Source: JBDTGE01 sp050742975 (GTDB lineage: Bacteria; Actinomycetota; Actinomycetes; Mycobacteriales; Jatrophihabitantaceae). Taken from it: a DNA stretch of 5,128 nucleotides. The position numbers were made by a program, and so were the translations under genes. Under the pieces are notes generated by a model that saw only the letters and a program-made list of their open reading frames with translations, ran no database searches and was not told the origin of the DNA. The stretch covers positions 1 to 5,128 of the forward strand of contig JBOGDQ010000163.1 of NCBI GenBank assembly GCA_050742975.1, in the 5' to 3' direction. Below are positions 1 to 4,991 of the stretch, one piece after another. Positions within the stretch are counted from its first letter, which is position 1; every line of letters starts with the position of its first letter.

Positions 1-216
1 CAGGTTCGGCCCAGTCGTCGGCACGTCGGCCGGAACGGTCGGGCTGGGCGGGTGCGGCGGCCCGGACTCGCTCATCGACACCGTCCCGGTGCCCGGCGTG
101 CTGACCGGCGTCGTCACCGGCGGCCTCGTCGGGTCGCCGCCGGAGTCGCTGTCGCAGCCGGCAACAGCCAGCACCAGCACCCCGATCAGCGCAAAAGGTA
201 TGAAACGCGCCCGCAT
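1..216 (-). CDS. Lipoprotein, N-terminal part (runs off the left edge)
   Basis: The frame is open from ATG at 216 to the window edge, giving 72 residues with no stop. The N-terminus MRARFIPFALIGVLVLAVAGC is a type II (lipoprotein) signal peptide: Arg residues at 2 and 4, a hydrophobic core at about 5-17, and a lipobox V-A-G-C with the lipidated cysteine at residue 21. The mature part begins DSDSGGD and continues as a Pro/Thr/Ser/Gly-rich, probably disordered linker (residues 22-72). Such a linker normally tethers a folded domain to the outer face of the membrane; that domain lies outside the window. The start at 216 is chosen because it places the charged n-region directly before the hydrophobic core. 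The frame is open further upstream but encodes nothing signal-like. A TAGGCT box 7 nt before the ATG suggests a leaderless transcript. The function of the missing domain is unknown. Confidence 0.8.
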   Translation of the reverse strand, partial: MRARFIPFALIGVLVLAVAGCDSDSGGDPTRPPVTTPVSTPGTGTVSMSESGPPHPPSPTVPADVPTTGPNL

Positions 217-223
217 CCGGCAC

Positions 224-229
224 AGCCTA
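224..229 (-). promoter_or_regulatory. Candidate -10 box (TAGGCT) of the lipoprotein gene
   Basis: The minus strand reads TAGGCT, matching the actinobacterial TANNNT -10 pattern, then 7 nt, then the ATG at 216. This spacing would start transcription at or beside the ATG, giving a leaderless mRNA. I see no convincing -35 hexamer 17-18 nt further upstream, which is common in this phylum. The AGG inside the box could instead act as a weak ribosome-binding site. Confidence 0.3.
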
Positions 230-342
230 TGGTGCGCGCCCGGATCCCGCACCCACCCAGCGATCGGATGTGGACAACCACCCTCCGCCACCGACCACCC
301 CACCCCACCGCTCGGCTGACGGGCTGACCGGCCCCGCTCCCG

Positions 343-348
343 TACCGT
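343..348 (+). promoter_or_regulatory. Candidate -10 box (TACCGT) of the M50 protease gene
   Basis: TACCGT fits TANNNT and ends 6 nt before the GTG at 355, so the predicted transcript would begin at the start codon. No purine-rich Shine-Dalgarno sequence precedes the GTG, which also fits a leaderless mRNA. No good -35 hexamer was found at normal spacing. The 217-354 intergenic region therefore appears to serve two divergent genes. Apart from these boxes I see nothing else in it. Confidence 0.3.
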
Positions 349-354
349 CGCCAT

Positions 355-1194
355 GTGCCCGTCTACGACCTGAGCAAGCGCCGCCGCAGCCGAGCCGTCC
401 GTCCGCACCCGATCTTCCTGGCCTTCATCGCGGTCGCGGCGGTCGGAGCCTGGCTGGCCTGGACCCAGAACGGTTCCGGCTCGCGGCTGGGCGACTTCGG
501 GGTGTTCCTGTTCGTGATCGGCGGCTGGGTCGTCTCGCTGTGCCTGCACGAGTTCTGCCACGCCTACGCGGCCTACCGGGCGGGCGACCGCAGCGTGGAA
601 GCCGCCGGGTACCTGACGCTCAACCCGCTGAAGTACACCCACCCGGTGCTGTCGCTGGTGCTGCCGCTGTTCTTCATCGTCCAGGGCGGCATCGGGCTGC
701 CGGGCGGTGCCGTCTACCTGCACCGGCACGCCTTCCGGAGCAAGGCGATGCAGAGCGTCGCCGCCGCGGCCGGCCCCGCGGCGAACCTCGTCTTCGGCGT
801 CGTCCTGCTGCTCGTGTCGAAGTCGCATCTTGGTCCGGCGATCGACCTGTACGTAGGCCAGCCCACTGCGGCGGGGCACGGGCGGTTCTGGGCCGGGCTG
901 GCCTTCCTCGGGTTCCTGCAGATCACCGCCACGGTGCTGAACCTGCTGCCGATCCCCGGACTGGACGGCTACGCGATCATCGAGCCGCACCTGGACCCCG
1001 AGACCGCTCGGATCGGCGAGAAGATCAAGCCGTGGGGCATGCTCGGGGTGATCGTCATCCTGATCTACGTGCATCAGGCCAACGACTACTTCTTCCGCTT
1101 CGTCTACTGGCTGTGCGAACTGGTGGGCGCGAATCGGGCGCTGGCCGAGATCGGGCACCTGGTCTTCAAGTTCTGGGCCAAGCCGCCGCTGTGA
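355..1194 (+). CDS. Site-2 protease family (M50) intramembrane zinc metalloprotease
   Basis: The product is a 279-residue multi-pass membrane protein. It carries the HExxH zinc motif as HEFCH (His65, Glu66, His69) at the end of a hydrophobic segment. The second M50 signature, NLLPIPGLDG, is at 196-205, with Asp204 as the expected third zinc ligand. The conserved AAGPAANL segment (138-145) is also present. Hydrophobic segments lie near 20-36, 48-64, 96-111, 138-155, 178-200 and 228-245. There is no PDZ or CBS domain, so this is the short, core-only form of the family. Known relatives cleave membrane-spanning substrates such as anti-sigma factors, but nothing here identifies a substrate. The GTG at 355 is chosen because it is followed by a basic cytoplasmic N-terminus (SKRRRSR). 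The ATG two bases earlier is out of frame. The stop lies within a few bases of the next gene, so the two are probably co-transcribed and translationally coupled. Confidence 0.9.
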   Translation: MPVYDLSKRRRSRAVRPHPIFLAFIAVAAVGAWLAWTQNGSGSRLGDFGVFLFVIGGWVVSLCLHEFCHAYAAYRAGDRSVEAAGYLTLNPLKYTHPVLSLVLPLFFIVQGGIGLPGGAVYLHRHAFRSKAMQSVAAAAGPAANLVFGVVLLLVSKSHLGPAIDLYVGQPTAAGHGRFWAGLAFLGFLQITATVLNLLPIPGLDGYAIIEPHLDPETARIGEKIKPWGMLGVIVILIYVHQANDYFFRFVYWLCELVGANRALAEIGHLVFKFWAKPPL

Positions 1195-1196
1195 CG

Positions 1197-2048
1197 ATGT
1201 CCCGACGCACCCTGCTCCTCGGCTCGCTCGGGGTCATCGGCGTGGCCGCGCTCGGTACCGTCGGCGTCGACAGGGGGACGCTTCAGAGCGGGGGCGGCGG
1301 GTTGCCCGACGGCGTGCCCGACGTCGCCAGCGGCCGGATGGTCAGCGGCAGCTTCGTGTCGGCGAGGCGCGGCGGCCTGCGCACCGGCTGGACCATCGCA
1401 TACCCGCCCGGGCACGACGGCGCCGGGCTCCCCGTGCTGGTCTCGCTGCACGGGCGCGGCGGCGACCACGACTCGACGTTCGAGCGGGACCTTTATCTCG
1501 ACCGCTTCCTCGCCGACGCCGTGCGGCACGGGACGAAGCCGTTCGCGATCGCGAGCGTCGACGGCGGCAACACCTACTGGCACCGGCGCCGGGGCAGCGA
1601 CAGCGGGGGAATGGTCGTGGACGAGTTCCTGCCGCTGCTGGCCCGGCACGGGCTGGACACGACGCGGATCGGCCTGTTCGGCTGGTCGATGGGCGGCTAC
1701 GGCGCGCTCTACCTGGCGTCGGCGCTTGGCCGGCAGCGGGTACCGGTCGTGGTCGCCGAGAGCCCGGCAATCTGGCACCAGGCCGGGCAGTCGGCCCCGG
1801 GCGCGTTCGACGACGCCGCCGACTTCGACGCCCACTCGATCTTCGGCCGCCTCGACGGGCTCGCCGGGATCGCGCTGCGGATCGACTGCGGCGCCTCGGA
1901 CGGCTTCGCGCCGGCCACCCGCGACCTGCGCGCGGCGCTGCACCCGATCCCGGCCGGCGGGATCGAGCCGGGCAGCCACGACGCGACGTACTGGCGCCGG
2001 ATGGCCCCCGCGCAGCTGCGCTTCGCCGGCGCACACCTGCCGGGCTGA
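1197..2048 (+). CDS. Tat-exported alpha/beta-hydrolase fold esterase
   Basis: The product has 283 residues. The N-terminus MSRRTLLLGSLGVIGVAALG looks like a twin-arginine signal (SRRTLLL followed by a hydrophobic stretch), so export by Tat is likely; anchoring versus release is not clear. The hydrolase part begins near residue 45. LVSLHGRGGDHD (81-92) is the oxyanion-loop region. GWSMGG (162-167) is the nucleophile elbow with Ser164. Asp235 in GASDGF and His261 in GSHD complete a plausible catalytic triad. The arrangement resembles the putative esterase family (esterase D/antigen 85-like fold). The substrate is unknown: a carboxylic ester, acyl or other lipid ester is possible. The start could be ATG at 1197 or the in-frame GTG at 1191, which overlaps the preceding stop as GTGA; both keep the Tat motif. 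I prefer the ATG because it gives the tidier signal peptide. Co-transcription with the M50 protease is likely, but a functional link is not shown. Confidence 0.85.
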   Translation: MSRRTLLLGSLGVIGVAALGTVGVDRGTLQSGGGGLPDGVPDVASGRMVSGSFVSARRGGLRTGWTIAYPPGHDGAGLPVLVSLHGRGGDHDSTFERDLYLDRFLADAVRHGTKPFAIASVDGGNTYWHRRRGSDSGGMVVDEFLPLLARHGLDTTRIGLFGWSMGGYGALYLASALGRQRVPVVVAESPAIWHQAGQSAPGAFDDAADFDAHSIFGRLDGLAGIALRIDCGASDGFAPATRDLRAALHPIPAGGIEPGSHDATYWRRMAPAQLRFAGAHLPG

Positions 2049-2050
2049 GC

Positions 2051-2080
2051 AACCCGGCCGCGCGCGTTGTTCGCCGGCTT
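2051..2080. terminator. Possible weak bidirectional terminator hairpin
   Basis: AACCCGGC (2051-2058) can pair with GCCGGCTT (2073-2080), with one C-C mismatch and a 14-nt loop. It begins two bases after the esterase stop, in the convergent gap between the esterase and yebC, where a shared terminator would be expected. There is no T-run, so the call rests mainly on position. Confidence 0.25.
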
Positions 2081-2100
2081 GCACCTGCACCGCTGACGCC

Positions 2101-2136
2101 GGCGGCTCAGTCGGCGGCTCAGTCGGCGGCTCAGTC
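2101..2136. repeat. Three tandem copies of a 12-bp unit at the yebC 3' end
   Basis: The unit GGCGGCTCAGTC occurs three times without mismatch (2101-2112, 2113-2124, 2125-2136). On the minus strand each copy reads GAC TGA GCC GCC in the yebC frame, so each carries an in-frame TGA. The first one met, at 2131-2133, is the yebC stop; the others are at 2119-2121 and 2107-2109. The array therefore lies partly in the last codons of yebC and partly in its 3' untranslated region. Confidence 0.9.
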
Positions 2137-2886
2137 GGCGTCGACGGCCGCCATGACCTCGTCGGAGACGTCGAAGTTGGCGAACACGTTCTGCACGTCG
2201 TCCAGGTCCTCGAGCGCGTCGATCAGCTTGAACACCCTGCGCGCTCCGTCCTCCTCCAGGGGCACCTGGACGCTCGGCAGGAACGACATGTCGGCGGACT
2301 CGTAGTCGATCCCGGCGTTCTGTAGCGCGGTGCGCACCGGCACCAGATCGGTGGCCTCGCTGATGACCTCGTACGAGTCGCCGAGGTTGTTGACCTCCTC
2401 GGCTCCCGCGTCCAGCACGGCGATCAGCACGTCGTCCTCGGACAGCTTGTTGTCCGGCACGATCACGACGCCCTTGCGGTCGAACAGGTACGCCACCGAA
2501 CCGGGGTCGGCCATCGAGCCGCCGTTGCGGTTCATGGCGGTCCGAACCTCCATCGCGGCCCGGTTGCGATTGTCGGTGAGGCACTCGATCAGGACGGCGA
2601 CGCCGTTGGGCCCGTAACCCTCGTACATGATCGTCTGCCAGTCCGAGCCGCCCGCCTCGGCACCGGAACCGCGCTTGACGGCCCGCTCGATGTTGTCCAG
2701 CGGCACGGACGTCTTGCGCGCCTTGACGATGGCGTCGTAGAGGGTCGGGTTGCCGTCCGGGTCACCGCCGCCGGTGCGCGCAGCCACCTCGATGTTCTTG
2801 ATCAGCTTGGCGAACAGCTTGCCCCGCTTGGCGTCGATGACGGCCTTCTTGTGCTTCGTCGTCGCCCACTTGGAGTGACCGCTCAC
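2131..2886 (-). CDS. yebC: YebC/PmpR family protein (regulator or translation factor)
   Basis: The product has 251 residues, full length for the family (E. coli YebC is about 246). The N-terminus MSGHSKWATTKHKK and the following basic helix (KRGKLFAKLIKNIEVAAR) are the family hallmark. The core phrases SVPLDNIERAVKRGSG (about 60-75), YEGYGPNGVAVLIECLTDNRNR and GSVAYLFDRKGV are also characteristic. The C-terminus is acidic and ends AVDAD. Members have been reported both as DNA-binding transcription regulators (PmpR) and as ribosome-associated factors that relieve stalling at proline-rich stretches; the sequence does not decide between them. The GTG at 2886 is chosen because it gives the exact conserved N-terminus and has GAGGGA 9 nt upstream. 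The gene follows pdxT after 27 bp, as in other actinobacteria, so it is probably the last gene of the pdx operon. In streptomycetes ruvC follows yebC, but here a convergent esterase does. Confidence 0.96.
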   Translation of the reverse strand: MSGHSKWATTKHKKAVIDAKRGKLFAKLIKNIEVAARTGGGDPDGNPTLYDAIVKARKTSVPLDNIERAVKRGSGAEAGGSDWQTIMYEGYGPNGVAVLIECLTDNRNRAAMEVRTAMNRNGGSMADPGSVAYLFDRKGVVIVPDNKLSEDDVLIAVLDAGAEEVNNLGDSYEVISEATDLVPVRTALQNAGIDYESADMSFLPSVQVPLEEDGARRVFKLIDALEDLDDVQNVFANFDVSDEVMAAVDAD

Positions 2887-2894
2887 GTCGCACT

Positions 2895-2943
2895 GTCCCT
2901 CATGTCGCAGTCCTCACGATGTCGCAGTCCTCACCATGTCGCA
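2895..2943 (-). repeat. 17-bp tandem repeat across the pdxT stop and yebC leader
   Basis: Read on the minus strand, TGCGACATGGTGAGGAC (2943-2927) is followed directly by TGCGACATCGTGAGGAC (2926-2910), differing at one base. A shortened third copy, TGCGACATGAGGGAC, follows (2909-2895). The repeat covers the last codons of pdxT, its TGA (2916-2914) and the ribosome-binding region of yebC. Because 17 is not a multiple of 3, the copies are read in different frames. Confidence 0.85.
2896..2901 (-). promoter_or_regulatory. Ribosome-binding site of yebC (GAGGGA)
   Basis: GAGGGA ends 9 nt before the GTG at 2886 and supports that start. It lies in the third, degenerate copy of the 17-bp repeat. The two upstream copies carry GTGAGGAC, so additional SD-like GAGG sequences lie further upstream. 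Confidence 0.6.
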
Positions 2944-3528
2944 GAAGTACGCGTGGATCCGCCCGTCGCCCGTCAGCTCCGGATGGAACGACGTCGCCAG
3001 CAGGTCGCCCTGGCGGACGGCGACGATCCTACCTGCGGCCGCTCCGGCGAGGACTCGGCCGAGGGCGCGCGCACCCGGGCCGACGTCCTGAACCCACGGG
3101 GCGCGGATGAACACCGCATGCACAGGGCCGCCGGCGACACCCTCGACGTCGACGTCCTCCTCGAACGAGTCCACCTGCCGCCCGAACGCGTTGCGGCGCA
3201 CCGTCATGTCGATGCCGCCGAACGTCTCCTCCAGCGGCGATCCCCCGGAGTCGACGCGGTCGGCGAGCAGGATCATCCCGGCGCACGACCCGTAAACCGG
3301 CAGCCCGTCCTTGATCCGTTCCCGCAGCGGATCCAGCAGGTCGAAGGTGCGAGCCAGCTTGATGATCGTCGTGGACTCGCCACCCGGCAGCACCAGCCCG
3401 TCCACACCGGCCAACTCGGCCGGCCGGCGAACCGGCACTCCGTCCACGCCACTCTGGCCCAGCACGCGCAGGTGTTCACGGACATCGCCCTGCAGCGCGA
3501 GAACGCCGACGCGTGGCGTGCGACTCAC
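2914..3528 (-). CDS. pdxT: Pyridoxal 5'-phosphate synthase glutaminase subunit PdxT
   Basis: The product has 204 residues and is a class I glutamine amidotransferase. It hydrolyses glutamine and passes the ammonia to PdxS in the cytoplasmic PLP synthase complex. VGVLALQGDVREH (7-19) is the family N-terminus and LPGGEST (47-53) the oxyanion/glutamine-binding loop. Cys82 in GSCAGM is the nucleophile, and His182 and Glu184 in SFHPEL complete the triad. The conserved RRNAFGRQ segment is at 111-118. Length and motifs indicate an intact enzyme. The GTG at 3528 is chosen because it gives the standard N-terminus and overlaps the stop of the upstream RHH gene by 4 bp (GTGA), so translation of the two is probably coupled. 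The C-terminus ends in a 17-bp tandem repeat and reads VRTATS. Confidence 0.97.
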   Translation of the reverse strand: MSRTPRVGVLALQGDVREHLRVLGQSGVDGVPVRRPAELAGVDGLVLPGGESTTIIKLARTFDLLDPLRERIKDGLPVYGSCAGMILLADRVDSGGSPLEETFGGIDMTVRRNAFGRQVDSFEEDVDVEGVAGGPVHAVFIRAPWVQDVGPGARALGRVLAGAAAGRIVAVRQGDLLATSFHPELTGDGRIHAYFCDMVRTATS

Positions 3529-3842
3529 GGCGCCACTGCCCTCAGCTCGGCCACTGCGTCCTCCAGCCGATCGATCACGCTCGCCATCGCGTCCGAACCG
3601 CCTTCTGTCAGGCCGACCCGGATGAAGTTGCGGGCGAGCACGCTCGGCTTCATTCCGCGGACCTGGGCGTGGCGCTGCAGCGCCTCGAGCTCGTCCCGGT
3701 CGAGTCGGACGGTGAAGACCGTCGAAACTGCGCTTTCCGAGCGGCGTTCCCGGGCCGCGCGAGGCGGTAAATGCGGTTCGGCGGTGAGCAGCGCCAGGTC
3801 ACGGTGCACGGCGGCGATCCGCTCCGCCCGGTCTGCTTCCAC
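3525..3842 (-). CDS. Small ribbon-helix-helix (CopG/Arc-like) DNA-binding protein
   Basis: The product has 105 residues. Residues 41-80 have the ribbon-helix-helix pattern: a short beta strand (TVFTVRLD, 41-48), helix A (RDELEALQRHAQVRG, 49-63), and a turn plus helix B (MKPSVLARNFIRVGLTE, 64-80). RHH proteins dimerise through the strand and insert it into the DNA major groove. The N-terminal 40 residues are charged (EADRAERIAAVHRDLALL, then an Arg-rich stretch). Residues 85-102 look like a short amphipathic helix. The GTG at 3842 has a G-run (GGGGGA) only about 3-4 nt upstream. A TAGGGT -10-like box at 3882-3877 could drive a local promoter. The gene lies between pdxS and pdxT and overlaps pdxT by 4 bp. 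No toxin gene is adjacent, so an antitoxin role is not supported. Autoregulation or control of the pdx genes is an inference. Confidence 0.75.
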   Translation of the reverse strand: MEADRAERIAAVHRDLALLTAEPHLPPRAARERRSESAVSTVFTVRLDRDELEALQRHAQVRGMKPSVLARNFIRVGLTEGGSDAMASVIDRLEDAVAELRAVAP

Positions 3843-3928
3843 GATTCCCCCACGTCCACATCGGTTGTCAGGATCGACCCTAGGTTCGCCCGCCGACAGT
3901 TCCGGCGTTCGACCATGACCAGCACCCA

Positions 3929-3954
3929 GGGTGTGTTACGCGCGTAATACACCC
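3929..3954. promoter_or_regulatory. 26-bp palindrome, candidate operator
   Basis: Twelve of thirteen base pairs match about a centre between 3941 and 3942; the exception is 3935 with 3948. The inner 12 bp, TTACGCGCGTAA, is perfect, flanked by GGGTGTG on the left and TACACCC on the right. There is no spacer and no T-run, so a protein-binding site is more likely than a terminator. It lies in the 170-bp gap (3843-4012) between pdxS and the RHH gene, 87 bp upstream of the RHH start. The RHH protein is an obvious but untested candidate ligand. The rest of the gap holds a TAGGGT box at 3877-3882 and a coding-like frame that I could not assign. Confidence 0.55.
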
Positions 3955-4012
3955 CGAGCAGGGCACCATCCTGCGGGAGCAGCGCGTTGCGCCCCGAGCG
4001 GCGGCCGACGTG

Positions 4013-4975
4013 CTACCAGCCGCGCTCGGCGAGGCGGTGCGGCTGCGCGATGTCCTCGACGTTGATGCCGACCATCGCCTCTCCGAGGCCGCGCGAGACC
4101 TTGGCAATTACCTCCGGGTCGTCGTGGAAAGTGGTTGCCTTGACGATCGCCTCGGCCCGCTGCTCGGGGTTGCCGGACTTGAAGATCCCCGAGCCGACGA
4201 ACACGCCCTCGGCCCCGAGCTGCATCATCATCGCGGCGTCGGCCGGGGTGGCGATCCCGCCCGCTGTGAACAGGACGACCGGCAGCTTGCCGGCCCGCGC
4301 AACCTCGGCGACGAGCTCGTACGGGGCCTGCAGCTCCTTGGCTGCGACGAACAGCTCGTCCTGGGGCAGGTTCTGCAGGTGCCGGATCTGCTGCCGGATC
4401 TGGCGCATGTGGGTGGTGGCGTTCGAGACGTCGCCGGTGCCGGCCTCGCCCTTGGAGCGGATCATCGCCGCGCCCTCGGTGATCCGCCGCAGCGCCTCGC
4501 CCAGGTTCGTGGCCCCGCAGACGAACGGCACGGTGAAGGCCCACTTGTCGATGTGGTTGGCGTAGTCCGCCGGCGTCAGCACCTCGGATTCGTCGATGTA
4601 GTCGACACCGAGGGCCTGCAGCACCTGGGCCTCGACGAAGTGCCCGATCCGCGCCTTGGCCATCACCGGGATCGAGACGGTGCTGATGATCGAATCGATC
4701 ATGTCGGGGTCGCTCATCCGCGAGACGCCGCCCTGCGCCCGGATGTCGGCGGGCACCCGCTCCAGCGCCATCACGGCCACCGCACCGGCGTTCTCGGCGA
4801 TCTTGGCCTGTTCGGCGGTGACGACGTCCATGATGACGCCGCCCTTGAGCATTTCCGCCATCCCCCGCTTCACCCGAGCGGTGCCGGTGACGGCATCCCC
4901 CCCGTCGGACGCCTTCGATGCCGAACTCGTGGTGGTGGCGCGCTCCTGCCCGCTGCCGGTGTGGACGGTTGACAC
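4013..4975 (-). CDS. pdxS: Pyridoxal 5'-phosphate synthase lyase subunit PdxS
   Basis: The product has 320 residues and is the synthase subunit of the DXP-independent PLP pathway. It condenses ribose 5-phosphate, glyceraldehyde 3-phosphate and ammonia (from PdxT) into PLP. It is a (beta/alpha)8 barrel that normally assembles as a dodecamer. Asp50 (GGVIMD), Lys107 (MAKARIGH) and Lys175 (IRSKGEAGTG) correspond to the catalytic Asp24, Lys81 and Lys149 of B. subtilis with a constant offset of 26. Phosphate-binding loops are visible at GEAGTGD (176-182) and at AGGIATPAD (238-246) with GSGIF (261-265). The C-terminus PHRLAERGW is the usual one. Residues 1-28 are a Ser/Thr/Gly-rich extension lacking in shorter homologues. 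The GTG at 4975 is supported by GAGG 6 nt upstream. The upstream gene ends 16 nt before it, so this is an internal gene of an operon. Confidence 0.98.
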   Translation of the reverse strand: MSTVHTGSGQERATTTSSASKASDGGDAVTGTARVKRGMAEMLKGGVIMDVVTAEQAKIAENAGAVAVMALERVPADIRAQGGVSRMSDPDMIDSIISTVSIPVMAKARIGHFVEAQVLQALGVDYIDESEVLTPADYANHIDKWAFTVPFVCGATNLGEALRRITEGAAMIRSKGEAGTGDVSNATTHMRQIRQQIRHLQNLPQDELFVAAKELQAPYELVAEVARAGKLPVVLFTAGGIATPADAAMMMQLGAEGVFVGSGIFKSGNPEQRAEAIVKATTFHDDPEVIAKVSRGLGEAMVGINVEDIAQPHRLAERGW

Positions 4976-4981
4976 GTGCGA

Positions 4982-4985
4982 CCTC
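4982..4985 (-). promoter_or_regulatory. Ribosome-binding site of pdxS (GAGG)
   Basis: GAGG lies 6 nt before the GTG at 4975, in the 16-nt gap after the preceding stop. It favours this start over downstream in-frame starts that would remove the N-terminal extension. Confidence 0.6.
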
Positions 4986-4991
4986 GCTTCG

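Noticed and set aside
270..1190. Long plus-strand open frame in front of the esterase, as if the esterase had a 300-residue N-terminal extension
   Set aside because: The translation is Arg/Pro/Gly-rich and lies over the M50 protease gene in another frame. Only the part from about 1197 shows family motifs and a signal peptide.
2101..2136. Tandem 12-bp units considered as a CRISPR or iteron array
   Set aside because: The units are too short, have no spacers and lie across a gene end. They are a simple tandem duplication.
1104..2584. Several long minus-strand open frames opposite the esterase and the yebC end
   Set aside because: They are Arg/Ala/Gly-rich with no recognisable motif, typical of antisense frames in high-GC DNA, and they overlap well-supported genes.
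3525..3842. RHH protein considered as a toxin-antitoxin antitoxin
   Set aside because: No toxin-like gene lies next to it; the neighbours are pdxS and pdxT, and no short intact toxin frame was found in the gap.
2851..3918. A 355-codon plus-strand open frame opposite pdxT and the RHH gene
   Set aside because: The composition is antisense-like (Arg, Ser, His rich), with no motif. pdxT on the other strand is unambiguous.
3929..3954. Palindrome considered as the rho-independent terminator of pdxS
   Set aside because: No U-tract follows on either strand and the arms meet with no loop, so an operator is a better reading. A terminator is not fully excluded.
4010..4972. A 320-codon plus-strand open frame opposite pdxS
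   Set aside because: It mirrors pdxS codon by codon on the opposite strand and shows no family features.
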